A stretch of DNA of 64,000 nt from Parahoeflea halophila (GTDB lineage: Bacteria > Pseudomonadota > Alphaproteobacteria > Rhizobiales > Rhizobiaceae). Location of the stretch: assembly GCF_900220985.1 (NCBI RefSeq), contig NZ_OCPC01000005.1:1-64000 (forward strand), read 5' to 3'. The position numbers and the translations under genes are program-made. Below are positions 50,367 to 60,064 of the stretch, piece by piece. The notes below the pieces were generated by a model. The model was not told the origin of the DNA and did not search any database. It saw only the letters and a program-made list of their open reading frames with translations. The first letter of the stretch is position 1; each line of letters begins with the position of its first letter.

Positions 50367-52745
50367 TCAAAACATGGGTGAAATGTAGCTGCGGATATCG
50401 CGCAGCTGAAATGACAGCTCGCCATCGGCTTCGTCGGAATCGAAGGTTGCGACGTTGTAGCGGGTGGTCAGACGGCAATCGCTGACGCGGATCAACGGCG
50501 TATCGCGGCTTTCATCCTGGGCCTGATAGATCGCAACGTACTTGCGGCGCACGGGATCGTATTCGAGGCGGCGCAGGTGACGCAGACGGATTTGAAGGAC
50601 ATCGCCCCGTGGCCCGGTCAGGCACTCAATATAGGGGATTGCACCCATCGACGGCACGTCGAGCAGGTTGCCGGGATGATGCTCCACCACTCCTCCACGC
50701 TCCAGCGTCAAATGGGCCCGGCCCATATCCAGAGCCCGGGAAACATTCAGCCGTCCCCCCTTGAGTTGGCCATTGATCGAGGGGAACAGGTCGGAGGTAT
50801 AGATCAGGCGGTTCTTGATGCGGATGGGAAGCAGCCGTGGTTGCTCGACCGAAAACTGAGCTTCAAACCGTGACTGGATAAGGGAAGCGGCGGCGGCCAC
50901 TTGCGGGGTCGCCTGGGAGGTGCCGCTCATGGGTGCTGTGTAGCCCCCAAAAACTGTGCTGGTGATATCGGACGCGATTGCACCGATACCGAATTCCGGA
51001 TTGGTGTTGGACCCTTGTTCCTCCGTGGCAACCCACACGCCCGGCCTGTCAGGATCACGGTCGAGACCGACCACTGTCAGCACATTGTCCAAAGCGTAGA
51101 AGCAGGCCGGCTGATAGTGACAACCGGCCAAGTGGTCCTGCCGGTCATTTCCGGCAGCAACCACGAACAGCATCACCTCGTCGTTTTCCTCGATCGACTG
51201 CCTGATCGCATCGTGGCCGTTGAAATTCCGCTGATAGTTCCAGCTGATGTTGACGATGCCCGTGGTCTCGAGATCCTGATCCAGGGAGATGTCGCGGATC
51301 TTCCTGCGGATTTGCTGCGTGTAGCGGGCGTCACGCATCGCCGGCTGATCAAGCGGAACATATCTGAGCCTGGCAAAGGGGTTGAGGCCCACATGACCCT
51401 TGCCCTGAAAGCTGGACGCAATGATGCCGCTTACATGTGTGCCGTGGTCGTGCGCCTTGTTGGCGGGTTCCGATGACGGCGCGCCGCAATCGGTCGTGCG
51501 CTCCCGGTCCAGTTGGGGCTGATGTGACGGCCACAGGCTGTTGTCGAGGTCGACATGGCCGGCAAGCCCGCAATGCTGGCTGTCAAATGCAAAATCGAAC
51601 ACCGTGATCCCCACCGGCCTTTTCAGGTAGTCGGGAAACGGCTGATCCGAATGCTTGAACGGATGATTGATCAGGTCAAAAAGTTCGGTGTCGGAGGGGT
51701 CCAGGCCGGCCACGACAACACCGGGGTTTTCAGGTTGACCGGAATTGGCCGGGGCAGCATCGCCATCCCCTTCTATGTGGCTTGTCTGCGGCCGGACCGA
51801 ATTGACCGAGGTAATGTTGTCGGCAAGCGCGGTCGTGAGCAGTTCCACTGCACCAAACTCCCTCAGCACTTCCTGCCAGGCCGGGCTGAAGCGTTGCGAG
51901 GTGCTGACATTGCTGGCCACAATCTGCTTCTTAAACCGGGCATCGGAGAACTTCTCCGGCAGGCCGGTGCTTCCCAGTTCGTGGATCGCGAGCTCGGCGA
52001 CCAGCTCGGCTTTTGGCAGTTTGATGGTTCCGCCATGCTCTTCGGCTGACCGTTTTGGATCGAACCACACCCGGTTGAGCCGCTGCGTCACCTCGAAACA
52101 GGACCGGTTCCAGTCGGAACAGTCGACACTCGGCACCCCGTCTATCACCGATGTGAATTGCTGTTCGATGGTGTCCTGCTGAAGCAATTCGGGCCGGAAG
52201 GTCTGCTCCACGATCGCCGCCCCGACCTCGAAGCTGATTTCCGGGACGACCAAAGGCACCGATCCATCCTGCGACCAAACACCCCTGGAGGCGACATAGC
52301 CGCCCACGTGGCCAATGGCGGACCGAATGGCTTCCGGATCGGCAGGCACACGTTCCCGCTTGCACACGGAGGGGTTCAGATCACACAGCAGCGCATCCAG
52401 CCGGACGGAAAAGGAGCGGCCGAAATAGATGCCTTCCGCACGGAACAAATTGACGATGGGCTGGGCTGCCAGCTGCGGATCGTCGACCAGCGTGAGCGGC
52501 AGGTTGACCGTGTTGTAAAGGGCGACATAGAGATTCTCGAGGTCGGTCTCGAAGCGATAATCGCCGCTGTCGACGGTGCGCCAGCTCACCGGCAAAGCCA
52601 CATCCGCGATTCCCTGGATGGATTCCGAGCGATCGGCCGCCGTGATCTCTGCTGCCTGGGCCAGCGAAAGGCCAGCCAGAACCAGTCCCGCGGAGAGTGT
52701 AAGGGGCATTGCCCGTCTGGGGTTGCAAGCAGCCTGCGTTCGCAT
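50367..52745 (-). CDS. Secreted subtilisin-like serine protease (S8)
   Basis: A 792-residue exported protease: signal peptide (ending AQAAE about 33), a long propeptide-like region (about 35-375), catalytic domain with Asp in ITVFDFAFDSQH, His in HDHGTHVSGIIAS and Ser in PMSGTSQATPQVAAA, then a beta-rich tail (about 680-792). The propeptide region is far longer than in typical subtilisins and contains several Cys (LCDLNPSVC, DCSDWNRSCF), so it may be an additional binding domain. Fifty bases separate it from protease 1. Confidence 0.92.
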   Translation of the reverse strand: MRTQAACNPRRAMPLTLSAGLVLAGLSLAQAAEITAADRSESIQGIADVALPVSWRTVDSGDYRFETDLENLYVALYNTVNLPLTLVDDPQLAAQPIVNLFRAEGIYFGRSFSVRLDALLCDLNPSVCKRERVPADPEAIRSAIGHVGGYVASRGVWSQDGSVPLVVPEISFEVGAAIVEQTFRPELLQQDTIEQQFTSVIDGVPSVDCSDWNRSCFEVTQRLNRVWFDPKRSAEEHGGTIKLPKAELVAELAIHELGSTGLPEKFSDARFKKQIVASNVSTSQRFSPAWQEVLREFGAVELLTTALADNITSVNSVRPQTSHIEGDGDAAPANSGQPENPGVVVAGLDPSDTELFDLINHPFKHSDQPFPDYLKRPVGITVFDFAFDSQHCGLAGHVDLDNSLWPSHQPQLDRERTTDCGAPSSEPANKAHDHGTHVSGIIASSFQGKGHVGLNPFARLRYVPLDQPAMRDARYTQQIRRKIRDISLDQDLETTGIVNISWNYQRNFNGHDAIRQSIEENDEVMLFVVAAGNDRQDHLAGCHYQPACFYALDNVLTVVGLDRDPDRPGVWVATEEQGSNTNPEFGIGAIASDITSTVFGGYTAPMSGTSQATPQVAAAASLIQSRFEAQFSVEQPRLLPIRIKNRLIYTSDLFPSINGQLKGGRLNVSRALDMGRAHLTLERGGVVEHHPGNLLDVPSMGAIPYIECLTGPRGDVLQIRLRHLRRLEYDPVRRKYVAIYQAQDESRDTPLIRVSDCRLTTRYNVATFDSDEADGELSFQLRDIRSYISPMF

Positions 52746-52766
52746 GAGAGCCTCCCGCTCGGTCGA

Positions 52767-54074
52767 TCAGGGTTTCATATAGGTAATGGCAAGATTGAAA
52801 GTCGCCGCCTCGTAGCCCCGCACCATGACATAGGCACGCGATGCGCCGGCCGGGACATCGACAACGCATTTCTCATCGGCACCATCCGTGTAGGGCCGGC
52901 AGTCATAATCCGCCCGGCTGGCGGGGGTGTCGAACTTGAGATAGAGGTCCGGATCACCGGTCCCGCTCATGACGGCCGAGAACTCGGAACCACCCTTGAC
53001 GGGGACCGGCAGGCCCTGCGGTTCCCAATCCTTGTTTGCGGCCACCGTTATATCCTCGAAGGCGAGGGTCTGGGTCGGCGCTGCGGCACCAGGCGGCTGG
53101 CATACGGTGGGATCGATGGTGAAACCTGCCGCGGGGCCGTAGAGGCAGGCAATGCCGTTCCTGTCGAGATGGGTCAGCGTCAAGGACCAGTCGCCCTGGC
53201 CATTGCACTGCGGATAATGCATCACCGAGAAGGCGTCATAGTCGGTAACCGGGCGCCAATTATCATCTTCGTGGCAGGTGCCTGAATCGGGCCGCGTGTG
53301 CTCGTGGCGGATGCCGATGACATGGCCCAGTTCATGGCGCAGGATCCCGCGCAAGCTGAGCTTGCGCATGGGATCCAGCGTATAGCTTGAATCGTCGATC
53401 AGCACGTTGCGGGCGGGGCGGGCATCATGGGGGAAGAAAGCCCGAGCAAGATAGCGGCCGCCGCTGACCGGCCGGACATCGAACACGACGCTGGTGTTGT
53501 TCGGCGTGCAACTGGCGTCCTGGTCCAGTCGATGAATGAATTTCAGGTCGGCCGCAGCTTCCCATGCCGTAGCCGCTTGGCGCATGGCCTCCACCGTTTG
53601 CTGGTACCGGCTGCCGAAGGAAAGACTGACGCAGTAGCTCAGCGCCCGTCTTTCCGACTGGCTCCAGATCGCATCAAGGCCGCCGACCGTTATCACTGCA
53701 AGCTCGGGAACCTTCGGATCCACGCTGTTTGCAGCTTCGTTCCTGAGACGGGCAAAATATTCCCGCAACTGTTTCTCATTGGCGATCGCGGTGTCGCCAT
53801 TGACGATGAACTTGCCGTTCTCGCCCGGCTCTTTGTAGAGACTTTCGCGGAACTCCTCGAAGGTCATTTTCAGCAGCTCCCGGCGCCTGGCCTCCGCGGC
53901 TTCCGCCAGTTTCTTGCGGGCTTCGAGCAACTCATCGCTGATTTCGGAACTGCCCATAAAGGGTGCTTCTTCGTCCTCAGCGGCCTGGGCCGCAGGTGAG
54001 GTGAGCAACAGGCCGCCCGCCAGCAGGAATGCCGCGCCGACAGGCCGGCTGCTGTTTTTCACGAGATGCATCAT
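52767..54074 (-). CDS. Secreted zinc metalloprotease (astacin/matrixin-like) with PPC domain
   Basis: A 435-residue exported protein: signal peptide (1-31, AAQAAE), an acidic/helical spacer (about 35-105), the metzincin site HELGHVIGIRHEHTRP (HExxHxxGxxH plus Glu, about 245-260) and the Met-turn SVMHYP. The C-terminal region (about 355-435) resembles a bacterial pre-peptidase C-terminal domain (SGTGDPDLYLKFD, VRGYEAATFNLAITY), usually found on secreted peptidases. ATG 54074 follows GGGAGAAGGACC; the 48-residue upstream extension is Cys-rich and rejected. Confidence 0.9.
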   Translation of the reverse strand: MMHLVKNSSRPVGAAFLLAGGLLLTSPAAQAAEDEEAPFMGSSEISDELLEARKKLAEAAEARRRELLKMTFEEFRESLYKEPGENGKFIVNGDTAIANEKQLREYFARLRNEAANSVDPKVPELAVITVGGLDAIWSQSERRALSYCVSLSFGSRYQQTVEAMRQAATAWEAAADLKFIHRLDQDASCTPNNTSVVFDVRPVSGGRYLARAFFPHDARPARNVLIDDSSYTLDPMRKLSLRGILRHELGHVIGIRHEHTRPDSGTCHEDDNWRPVTDYDAFSVMHYPQCNGQGDWSLTLTHLDRNGIACLYGPAAGFTIDPTVCQPPGAAAPTQTLAFEDITVAANKDWEPQGLPVPVKGGSEFSAVMSGTGDPDLYLKFDTPASRADYDCRPYTDGADEKCVVDVPAGASRAYVMVRGYEAATFNLAITYMKP

Positions 54075-54097
54075 GGTCCTTCTCCCAAAATTACAGT

Positions 54098-54910
54098 TCA
54101 TGGAATGGCGCGAGGCTGTGGAACAGCTTCGTTGAGCACCATCACAATGCGTGCAAACCCGCGTGCGGGAGCACGGATGGAGAGTGTCAGATCCGAGGCG
54201 GCATCTTCTGGCTGACAAGCTGCCGGCAAGGTGGCGAGCAGAACATCTGCCACCGGCGTGCCATCGCGGTCGGGGAGTTCGAACAGATTGAGCCCGACAT
54301 CTTCCGCAGCACAGCCGCCAAGCGCCATTTTCGCTGTGATCCGGTAACCGCCGTCCGCGTCGGCACCTACACCTGACACCTCCATGCGGGGCAGCCGAGC
54401 CTCTGGATCGCGGTTTGCTTCAAGAACGATATCGTGGCCGCCGGTTCCGGAACTTTTGAACATGATGGGCTGGTCCGAACGCCCCTCCGCATTCCCGCGC
54501 CAGGGCTTGGCGACCAGGTATATACCCTGACCGTTGACGTTGGCGGGAAGCAGGATGCGGATTTTCCCATCCACCGGTCTGGCAATGTCGGGGCAGCCGG
54601 CTTCGGAGGCTTTCTGCCTCAACACCAGAACAAAGGGACCATCTTCAGCCGAGGCATAAAGAACCGGTTCCACGCCCGCCTCCATAACGCAGGGACTGAT
54701 GAAGGTAACCGTCAACGACAGCGATGGCCGCCCTGCCGCATCAACTTCCCCAGCAACCTCATTGACATAAGGTGAGCCGGCCAGGGAGATGATCGCATCT
54801 TCCTCAACCACCAGGTCCGAGGCTGCTGCTGCCGGCAAAAAGCCGGCTGAAGCAACAAGGCCGAGGCCTGCGGCTTTGATGAAATGCGACAATCTGGTTG
54901 TCACGGGCAT
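54098..54910 (-). CDS. Secreted protein of unknown function
   Basis: A 270-residue exported protein: signal peptide (about 1-30, LPAAAAS), four or so Cys (CVMEAG, GCPDIA, GGCAAED, ACQPED) suggesting disulfides, and otherwise beta-rich sequence. No domain recognised. Its 3' end lies 24 bases before the start of the metalloprotease, so cotranscribed and possibly an inhibitor, chaperone or accessory subunit of the adjacent proteases; that role is inference only. Confidence 0.7.
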   Translation of the reverse strand: MPVTTRLSHFIKAAGLGLVASAGFLPAAAASDLVVEEDAIISLAGSPYVNEVAGEVDAAGRPSLSLTVTFISPCVMEAGVEPVLYASAEDGPFVLVLRQKASEAGCPDIARPVDGKIRILLPANVNGQGIYLVAKPWRGNAEGRSDQPIMFKSSGTGGHDIVLEANRDPEARLPRMEVSGVGADADGGYRITAKMALGGCAAEDVGLNLFELPDRDGTPVADVLLATLPAACQPEDAASDLTLSIRAPARGFARIVMVLNEAVPQPRAIP

Positions 54911-54997
54911 GGAACACTCCTCGGTCTTTCAATACCTCGGACACGGCGCGCCGGATCGAATTGGAAAGGCTCTGACGCGCCGGTTCCCGGAAGGAGC

Positions 54998-56098
54998 CTA
55001 GTACTTGGCCTTCCACTTCTTCAGGTTTTCAAACACCGGCTTGCGGATGCGGGTACCACCGTTGAGACCCGTGCCGTCCACGCCATAAGCGTGGATGCCG
55101 TAGATGATCCGCTTCTTGGAGCTCTTGAAGTAGACATAGTCGGCGCTGCCGCTGTTACCGCCGAAGGTGTCACAGGGGTAGTACAGCCGATAGGTTGTGA
55201 CGATGCTCATCTTGCAGAACGAGTGCCACATCGTGCCGAACGGCTTGTCGCCGGGATAGCCGTTGATGTTGATGTTGTAGCGCGGCATCGGGTTCTTCCA
55301 GCCATAGCCAAGCCAGCCAAGCTGATTGCCGATGTCCTTTTTCAGGACGATCATGGCGTAGTCGTAATTGCGCTGGTGGTTCTTGGTCCAGCCCTTGACC
55401 GCAATGGCACGTTTCCAGTCGATTTCACCGTAGGGACGTGAGGCGCCGCTCTGGCCCGGCGAGAACTTGAGGTTGGAATACCATTTGTCGGTGCGGATGT
55501 TGTAGACACAGTGAGCGGCGGTCAGAACGTGCCGCTTTCCAATCAGTGTTCCGGTGCACCCGATACCGATTCGCCCCATGGTGCGGAACGGATAGGCGGT
55601 GGTGTTGTTGACCTGCACCCTTGTATCAGCGCCGATCACGCTTTCGGCCGGGTTGGACAGCTCGGCGAAAGAGTCACTTTCCTCGTTTGAGCCGGGTTCC
55701 GAAAGCGCTGACGTGTCGCCCTCACTGCCCTCTTCCAGCGTGGTGACCATTTCGAGCATTGCCTTCAGCGCGGCATCATCGGGCGCCAGTTCCTCGATCT
55801 TGCCATCGGGTGTGACAGACACGGCCGTAAGCTGCTCCCTCGCCTCCGCCTCACTCAGATTGGCAGCCTCCTTGATGTAGACATCCTCCACCGGGAGCTC
55901 CGAGAGCGGAACGAAATTCTGGGAATCGTCGAACTCCGCTTCGGAGGCTGGCGGCGTGGTTGGAGCACCGTCGTCACCACCAAAGCCATCATCGGAATCC
56001 TGCGCCAGCGCTCCCGACATCAGGAAGGTGCCGGAGACCAGGATGGCCAGGGATGTTTTGACGAGCAGGCCGCTTCGGGCTTCGTTCTGCATATTCAT
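54998..56098 (-). CDS. Secreted trypsin-fold serine protease 2 (V8/S1B-like)
   Basis: A 366-residue exported protease with signal peptide (ending GALAQ, about 32), an acidic low-complexity region (about 33-145, DSDDGFGGDDG and repeated Glu/Asp/Ser) and a catalytic domain: His in VLTAAHCV, Asp in RNYDYAMIVLKKD, Ser in DTFGGNSGSADY. The acidic region may be a propeptide. ATG 56098 follows GAGG; a GTG at 56110 is the alternative. Together with proteases 1, S8 and metzincin it forms an exoproteolytic locus. Confidence 0.9.
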   Translation of the reverse strand: MNMQNEARSGLLVKTSLAILVSGTFLMSGALAQDSDDGFGGDDGAPTTPPASEAEFDDSQNFVPLSELPVEDVYIKEAANLSEAEAREQLTAVSVTPDGKIEELAPDDAALKAMLEMVTTLEEGSEGDTSALSEPGSNEESDSFAELSNPAESVIGADTRVQVNNTTAYPFRTMGRIGIGCTGTLIGKRHVLTAAHCVYNIRTDKWYSNLKFSPGQSGASRPYGEIDWKRAIAVKGWTKNHQRNYDYAMIVLKKDIGNQLGWLGYGWKNPMPRYNININGYPGDKPFGTMWHSFCKMSIVTTYRLYYPCDTFGGNSGSADYVYFKSSKKRIIYGIHAYGVDGTGLNGGTRIRKPVFENLKKWKAKY

Positions 56099-56448
56099 GA
56101 TAGGCCTCACAATGTTAAGGCTCCACGGGGGAACCGAAATTGGGAAAGCTTATGACGCAAGAATTGTAGACCGCTTGAGGGTGTAATAGTGACCCTGAGA
56201 AAGCTAAAAGACAAGAGGTCGAACAATGTTTGTCACAGCCGAACGGAAATTCATTTCCTGTCGATGGCCAAATTTCTTTCCTCCTGCATCTCACCGACAA
56301 TTTTGTCCTTGAGTGATCGCTCGTTGAACTTTCAATGAACGATGTCAACTTCGAATAAGATCAAACTGCCGCCCGTTTCACGTCACCCGTTATGGGGATG
56401 GATTCAAAAACTGCCCGGCCGCAATGACAGGCGGCAGCGTTGCTCACA
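56099..56448. other. 350-bp gap: promoter region of the protease cluster
   Basis: No open frame with support. It should contain the promoter for the minus-strand protease genes. AT-richer than the flanks, and no FNR-type box was seen. Confidence 0.4.
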
Positions 56449-56478
56449 GCAAAAGCCGCCGAGTTGGCCGGCGGCTTG
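56449..56478 (-). terminator. Rho-independent terminator after the di-heme cytochrome gene
   Basis: On the minus strand the stem AAGCCGCCG pairs with CGGCGGCTT (arms at 469-477 and 453-461) around a 7-base loop, followed by TTTTGCT. It lies about 25 bases beyond the stop of the 56502 gene, the classical position. Confidence 0.8.
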
Positions 56479-56501
56479 CAGGCAGCGCGAGACTGCAGGC
56501 G

Positions 56502-58454
56502 TCAGAGCGTCTTGAGATATTCCAGCAAGTCCAGCCGCTCATTCTCACTGAGATCGGCCGTGCCGTACTCATGGCCGGAATTGTAGTTCCCGGGCACAGG
56601 ATTGCCCTCGTCATCGACCACTTCGAAGCGGAACGGCGGCACCTCGGTGCCATCGCTCAACAGGGCAACCGCAGCATCGTCGGTGCGGAACCCGACACGG
56701 TCCGGATCGAATTCCCGGCTGCCTACGTGAAAGCTCAAGGGTCGCTGGTCGGGGCCAGGCGCTGCCATGGTTTGCCCCTGCCTCAGGACAGTCCGCAGAT
56801 GCGACGGCAGCAAGAGATCATGGAGTGTGGGTACCGAGCCGTTGTGCAGATAGGGAGCCGTGGCCCAGATCCCGTTCAGGGGACGCGCCTTGTAAGCCAC
56901 GATCGAGTTTTCGGTGGCTGCTTCCTGGGACTTGAGGCATTGTTCCGCCAAGGCTTTCTTCTCCGGCGAAAGAGCCCCTGGAAGATACTCGGCCTCAGCA
57001 GAGAGGGCCGCTTCAAACCGTGCCGTCCTGACGCCGTCAACGACATCACCGACCACGCTTTCGAGCAACTCATCGAGTTTACCGACAACCACGCCGGCGG
57101 CTGCATTCTTGAGCATCAGCGTGGTGCTGTCCTGGCTCTCGATCTTCTCTCCCTTGACGATGAAGAATTTCCGTCCCTCATAGAGACCCGCATTGGAACG
57201 GTGCAACAGCGTGTTGCAGGCCAGCATGACGTCCGTGCCGACCTCCTCAACACCCGACATCTTGACCTTGATCGGCGAGGTAATGTCGCCAACGGCCAGA
57301 TCATCGTGGCATTGGGCACATTTTTCCACGAAATGGGCGCGGCCACGCGTTGCTTTGTCCGCGTCGATGGAGCCAAACACCGCTTCGGGCCAGACCGGCG
57401 AACCTAGCTTCTCCAGGGTTTGCTCGAGATCGATCATCTCCTTCACACGCACGCTTGATTCATACCCGAGGAATGCCGGTTTCCACCGCGGACTGATCTC
57501 CACATGCGCGAACACGCCGATGACTTCAGAGACGTTGCGCACCAGGCCACCAACATCCGTGGTTTTGCCGAAGATCGGCAGCTTGACGATCTCGCCGGCA
57601 ATTCCGTTCCACTGGATCTTGTCCTGCTGGGACGTGTTCCAGACATGCGGATAGCTTGCAGGCGCGTTGGATCTGACAGACTGGTGCAGGTCCCCGCCCT
57701 GCCCGACGAGCGCAACCTTGTTGAGAATGTGCCCCTGCGCATCGAGCCGGCCGTAGCCGTAGCGAACATCGGAGCGGTTCATCGCCAGCAGCCTGCCGCG
57801 ATAGACCGCCAGTTCGGCAATCTGGGCCTGGAGCGCCTCGCGAGCCTGGCCGGTGTGGCCCGCGCCCAGCACACGGGTTGCAAAGCGCTCAAGCTTTCTC
57901 TCGTCGACAGACGTCGCCAGCAAGGCTGCGTGCAGGTCTTCCAGCATGGTCTGGAAGTCGGCCAGCGTCGGCGCGCCATCGACGCGGACGGTCTTGCCCC
58001 CGAACCGGATATCGGTGGTGTGGCAGGCCGAACAGTTGAGCCCCAGCCACTCCTGCCGCATGACACGGCCAGCGCAGATCGCCGGCAAGGTCTGGCACAT
58101 GATGTCGGCGCTTCTTGAGCGGTCATGATCTACGACGAAACCGACGGGCAGACCGTAGGGATTGTAGCTCGAAGCCGGCTCCTGAAGATACCCGTACCGA
58201 GTGATGTTGTCTGGCGACAGGAAGGCTTCCTCGCTGTCGGCCTCCTCCAGCGCGCGCATCCAGGCCAGCGGGATGAGCCTCGACCCCTGGCTGGCACGAT
58301 ACCAGAAGGCCCGGTCGGCCTGGGTCCAGTTCTGATCCAGACAGAGCACTTCGTCCGTACAGGGTGACGCCGCTCGGACAACGTTGGCGCAGAAAGCGGT
58401 AAATCCCGCAACACAGACTGCAAACATGATCATGGGGAAGGTTACGCGGGTCAT
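56502..58454 (-). CDS. RoxA-like di-heme c-type cytochrome
   Basis: A 650-residue exported protein: signal peptide (about 1-28), two heme sites CSACH (about 141-145) and CAQCH (about 383-387), and the C-terminal signature YKARPLNGIWATAPYLHNGSVPTLHDLL typical of di-heme peroxidase/RoxA-like proteins. RoxA cleaves polyisoprene oxidatively; relatives act on other hydrophobic or unsaturated substrates, and the assignment here is to the superfamily, not to rubber cleavage. A clear terminator follows. LuxR-type regulator gene 85 bases upstream on the same strand. Confidence 0.85.
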   Translation of the reverse strand: MTRVTFPMIMFAVCVAGFTAFCANVVRAASPCTDEVLCLDQNWTQADRAFWYRASQGSRLIPLAWMRALEEADSEEAFLSPDNITRYGYLQEPASSYNPYGLPVGFVVDHDRSRSADIMCQTLPAICAGRVMRQEWLGLNCSACHTTDIRFGGKTVRVDGAPTLADFQTMLEDLHAALLATSVDERKLERFATRVLGAGHTGQAREALQAQIAELAVYRGRLLAMNRSDVRYGYGRLDAQGHILNKVALVGQGGDLHQSVRSNAPASYPHVWNTSQQDKIQWNGIAGEIVKLPIFGKTTDVGGLVRNVSEVIGVFAHVEISPRWKPAFLGYESSVRVKEMIDLEQTLEKLGSPVWPEAVFGSIDADKATRGRAHFVEKCAQCHDDLAVGDITSPIKVKMSGVEEVGTDVMLACNTLLHRSNAGLYEGRKFFIVKGEKIESQDSTTLMLKNAAAGVVVGKLDELLESVVGDVVDGVRTARFEAALSAEAEYLPGALSPEKKALAEQCLKSQEAATENSIVAYKARPLNGIWATAPYLHNGSVPTLHDLLLPSHLRTVLRQGQTMAAPGPDQRPLSFHVGSREFDPDRVGFRTDDAAVALLSDGTEVPPFRFEVVDDEGNPVPGNYNSGHEYGTADLSENERLDLLEYLKTL

Positions 58455-58539
58455 CGTCTCTTCCTTTCTGATAAAGCAGCCTTGCTGCCGGTCACTTCCT
58501 GCTTGATGTCAAACTCTCGGTCCTGATACTGATTTCGGC

Positions 58540-59748
58540 TTAGCTGGTTGCAAGTCCCCGCCCATCACCCAAACGGGTGACGGGGCCGCCCTCCGGGTCG
58601 TCCTGGAAGAAGATGTTTCGTGAATATTGCAGGGCGACGCGCATCAATTGCGACCGGCTTGAGGCCATGGTCTTCTGCAACACGGATTTGACCTGGGTAT
58701 TGACCGTCTCGAGCGAACGATTGCGCTGCTCGCAAATCTCGGCATTGGTCATGCCTTTCGCCAACAGCCCGAGAACCTCCGTCTCGCTGCGGGTCAAGGA
58801 AAAGAACTGTGCCATCGCATCGGTATCGACATGGATGGCGAGACTGGTGTCGAGCGAGAACAAGGCATAACCGTTGAGCCGTTCACCGTTGAAGAAATCG
58901 GGCCTGGTGAGCGGACAGACTTCGATGCAAAGCGCGCTTTCGTGATGGTTGATTGGGTGCATCAACGCTTCCTTGCGCGGTCGCGCGCCAAAGCGGCCAT
59001 GAGCCTGAATGTCGCTCAAGAGCTCGGCCAATCCATTGGCGCCGTCTTCCAGACGGGCAAGGAGCCGTTTGTCCGGGCTGAGGTGAAAAGCACCGAAAGC
59101 CTCCATCTGACGCTGAAACTCGTGATTGGCAAAAACAAGTTCGCCACGATGATCCAGGAGCGCAATCCCCACCCGCAGACCGTTATAGCCATCAGATAAA
59201 ATATCCAGGCTCTGGTTCAGACGGCTGGTGTGGCGGCCGATATTGAGCGCCTTGGCCATATGCGGCAAGATGCTGTTGAGCTTCTTGAGACGTTCACCGG
59301 TGGGGAACCCGACCGATTCCGAAAACTGCAGTGCGAAGCGATCAACGGAGGTCTTGTCCTTGTTGAGCAAGCCTCCCATGCGATAGAATATGCCGTAATC
59401 CCGCATCGCCTGGGCATTGGGCCGCTGCATCAGTGCCTCCCGGCTGGGCGCAAGCACATCGTCACGGACCAGCTCGATCCCGTCCAGCTCCCTGGAATGG
59501 CGGGCAAACAGTGCCTGATCTTCCATCTCCAGATCCTGGTAATCCGTCAGGTACTTTTGAACAAGGCCCACCTGGTAGTTCGAACTGAAGTAGGTTGCAT
59601 TGAGCTTCTCGATCCCGTGACGGACCTCGATGTCAAAAACAAAGGCTCCTCGAGCATCAATGGACTTGGCCAGAGAATGCAGTAAATCCGGCCATTTCTG
59701 AGGCTCAAGGGAGGCATCGTAAATGGAAAGGACGAGGTCCGAAACCAA
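58540..59748 (-). CDS. LuxR-type transcriptional regulator
   Basis: A 402-residue protein with a C-terminal LuxR HTH (about 320-380: SLTRSETEVLGLLAKGMTNAEI, SLETVNTQVKSVLQKT). The large N-terminal portion shows no recognised sensor domain; short PAS-like stretches (YNGLRVGIALLDHRGELVFANHEFQRQ, about 185-212) suggest a PAS fold. The TTG at 59748 is preceded by AAAAGGAATGTAATA and no better ATG exists. Adjacent to the di-heme cytochrome, its presumed target. Confidence 0.85.
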   Translation of the reverse strand: MVSDLVLSIYDASLEPQKWPDLLHSLAKSIDARGAFVFDIEVRHGIEKLNATYFSSNYQVGLVQKYLTDYQDLEMEDQALFARHSRELDGIELVRDDVLAPSREALMQRPNAQAMRDYGIFYRMGGLLNKDKTSVDRFALQFSESVGFPTGERLKKLNSILPHMAKALNIGRHTSRLNQSLDILSDGYNGLRVGIALLDHRGELVFANHEFQRQMEAFGAFHLSPDKRLLARLEDGANGLAELLSDIQAHGRFGARPRKEALMHPINHHESALCIEVCPLTRPDFFNGERLNGYALFSLDTSLAIHVDTDAMAQFFSLTRSETEVLGLLAKGMTNAEICEQRNRSLETVNTQVKSVLQKTMASSRSQLMRVALQYSRNIFFQDDPEGGPVTRLGDGRGLATS

Positions 59749-60064
59749 TATTACATTCCTTTTCCCAAACTGTGCTGGCGACGACAGAAATGCTATTTCA
59801 GCCTACCCCTGGAAGGTGAATTTTGCAATTATCGCGCCTGGCAAATCCGCAGCATCATAGGCTGGCTGACGATTATGCGTCACAAAGACTTTGGCGGCAC
59901 TTGAAGAACCCACCAATAGTAAACAGAGACTTAATCATTGCGCCGGGCCGAAGGCTTACGCGATGATGCTCTCCGTCCTGCGAGAGGCACCGGAGCCAGG
60001 ATATTCGGGGTCCACGGTTCAGCGACCGGGTCATGCCACCTGACGGCTTTCGACAAACCGAGCT
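59749..60064. other. 316-bp gap upstream of the LuxR gene
   Basis: Contains the promoter region of the LuxR gene (minus strand) and the 3' end of the lipoprotein gene. No gene or strong hairpin seen. Confidence 0.4.
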
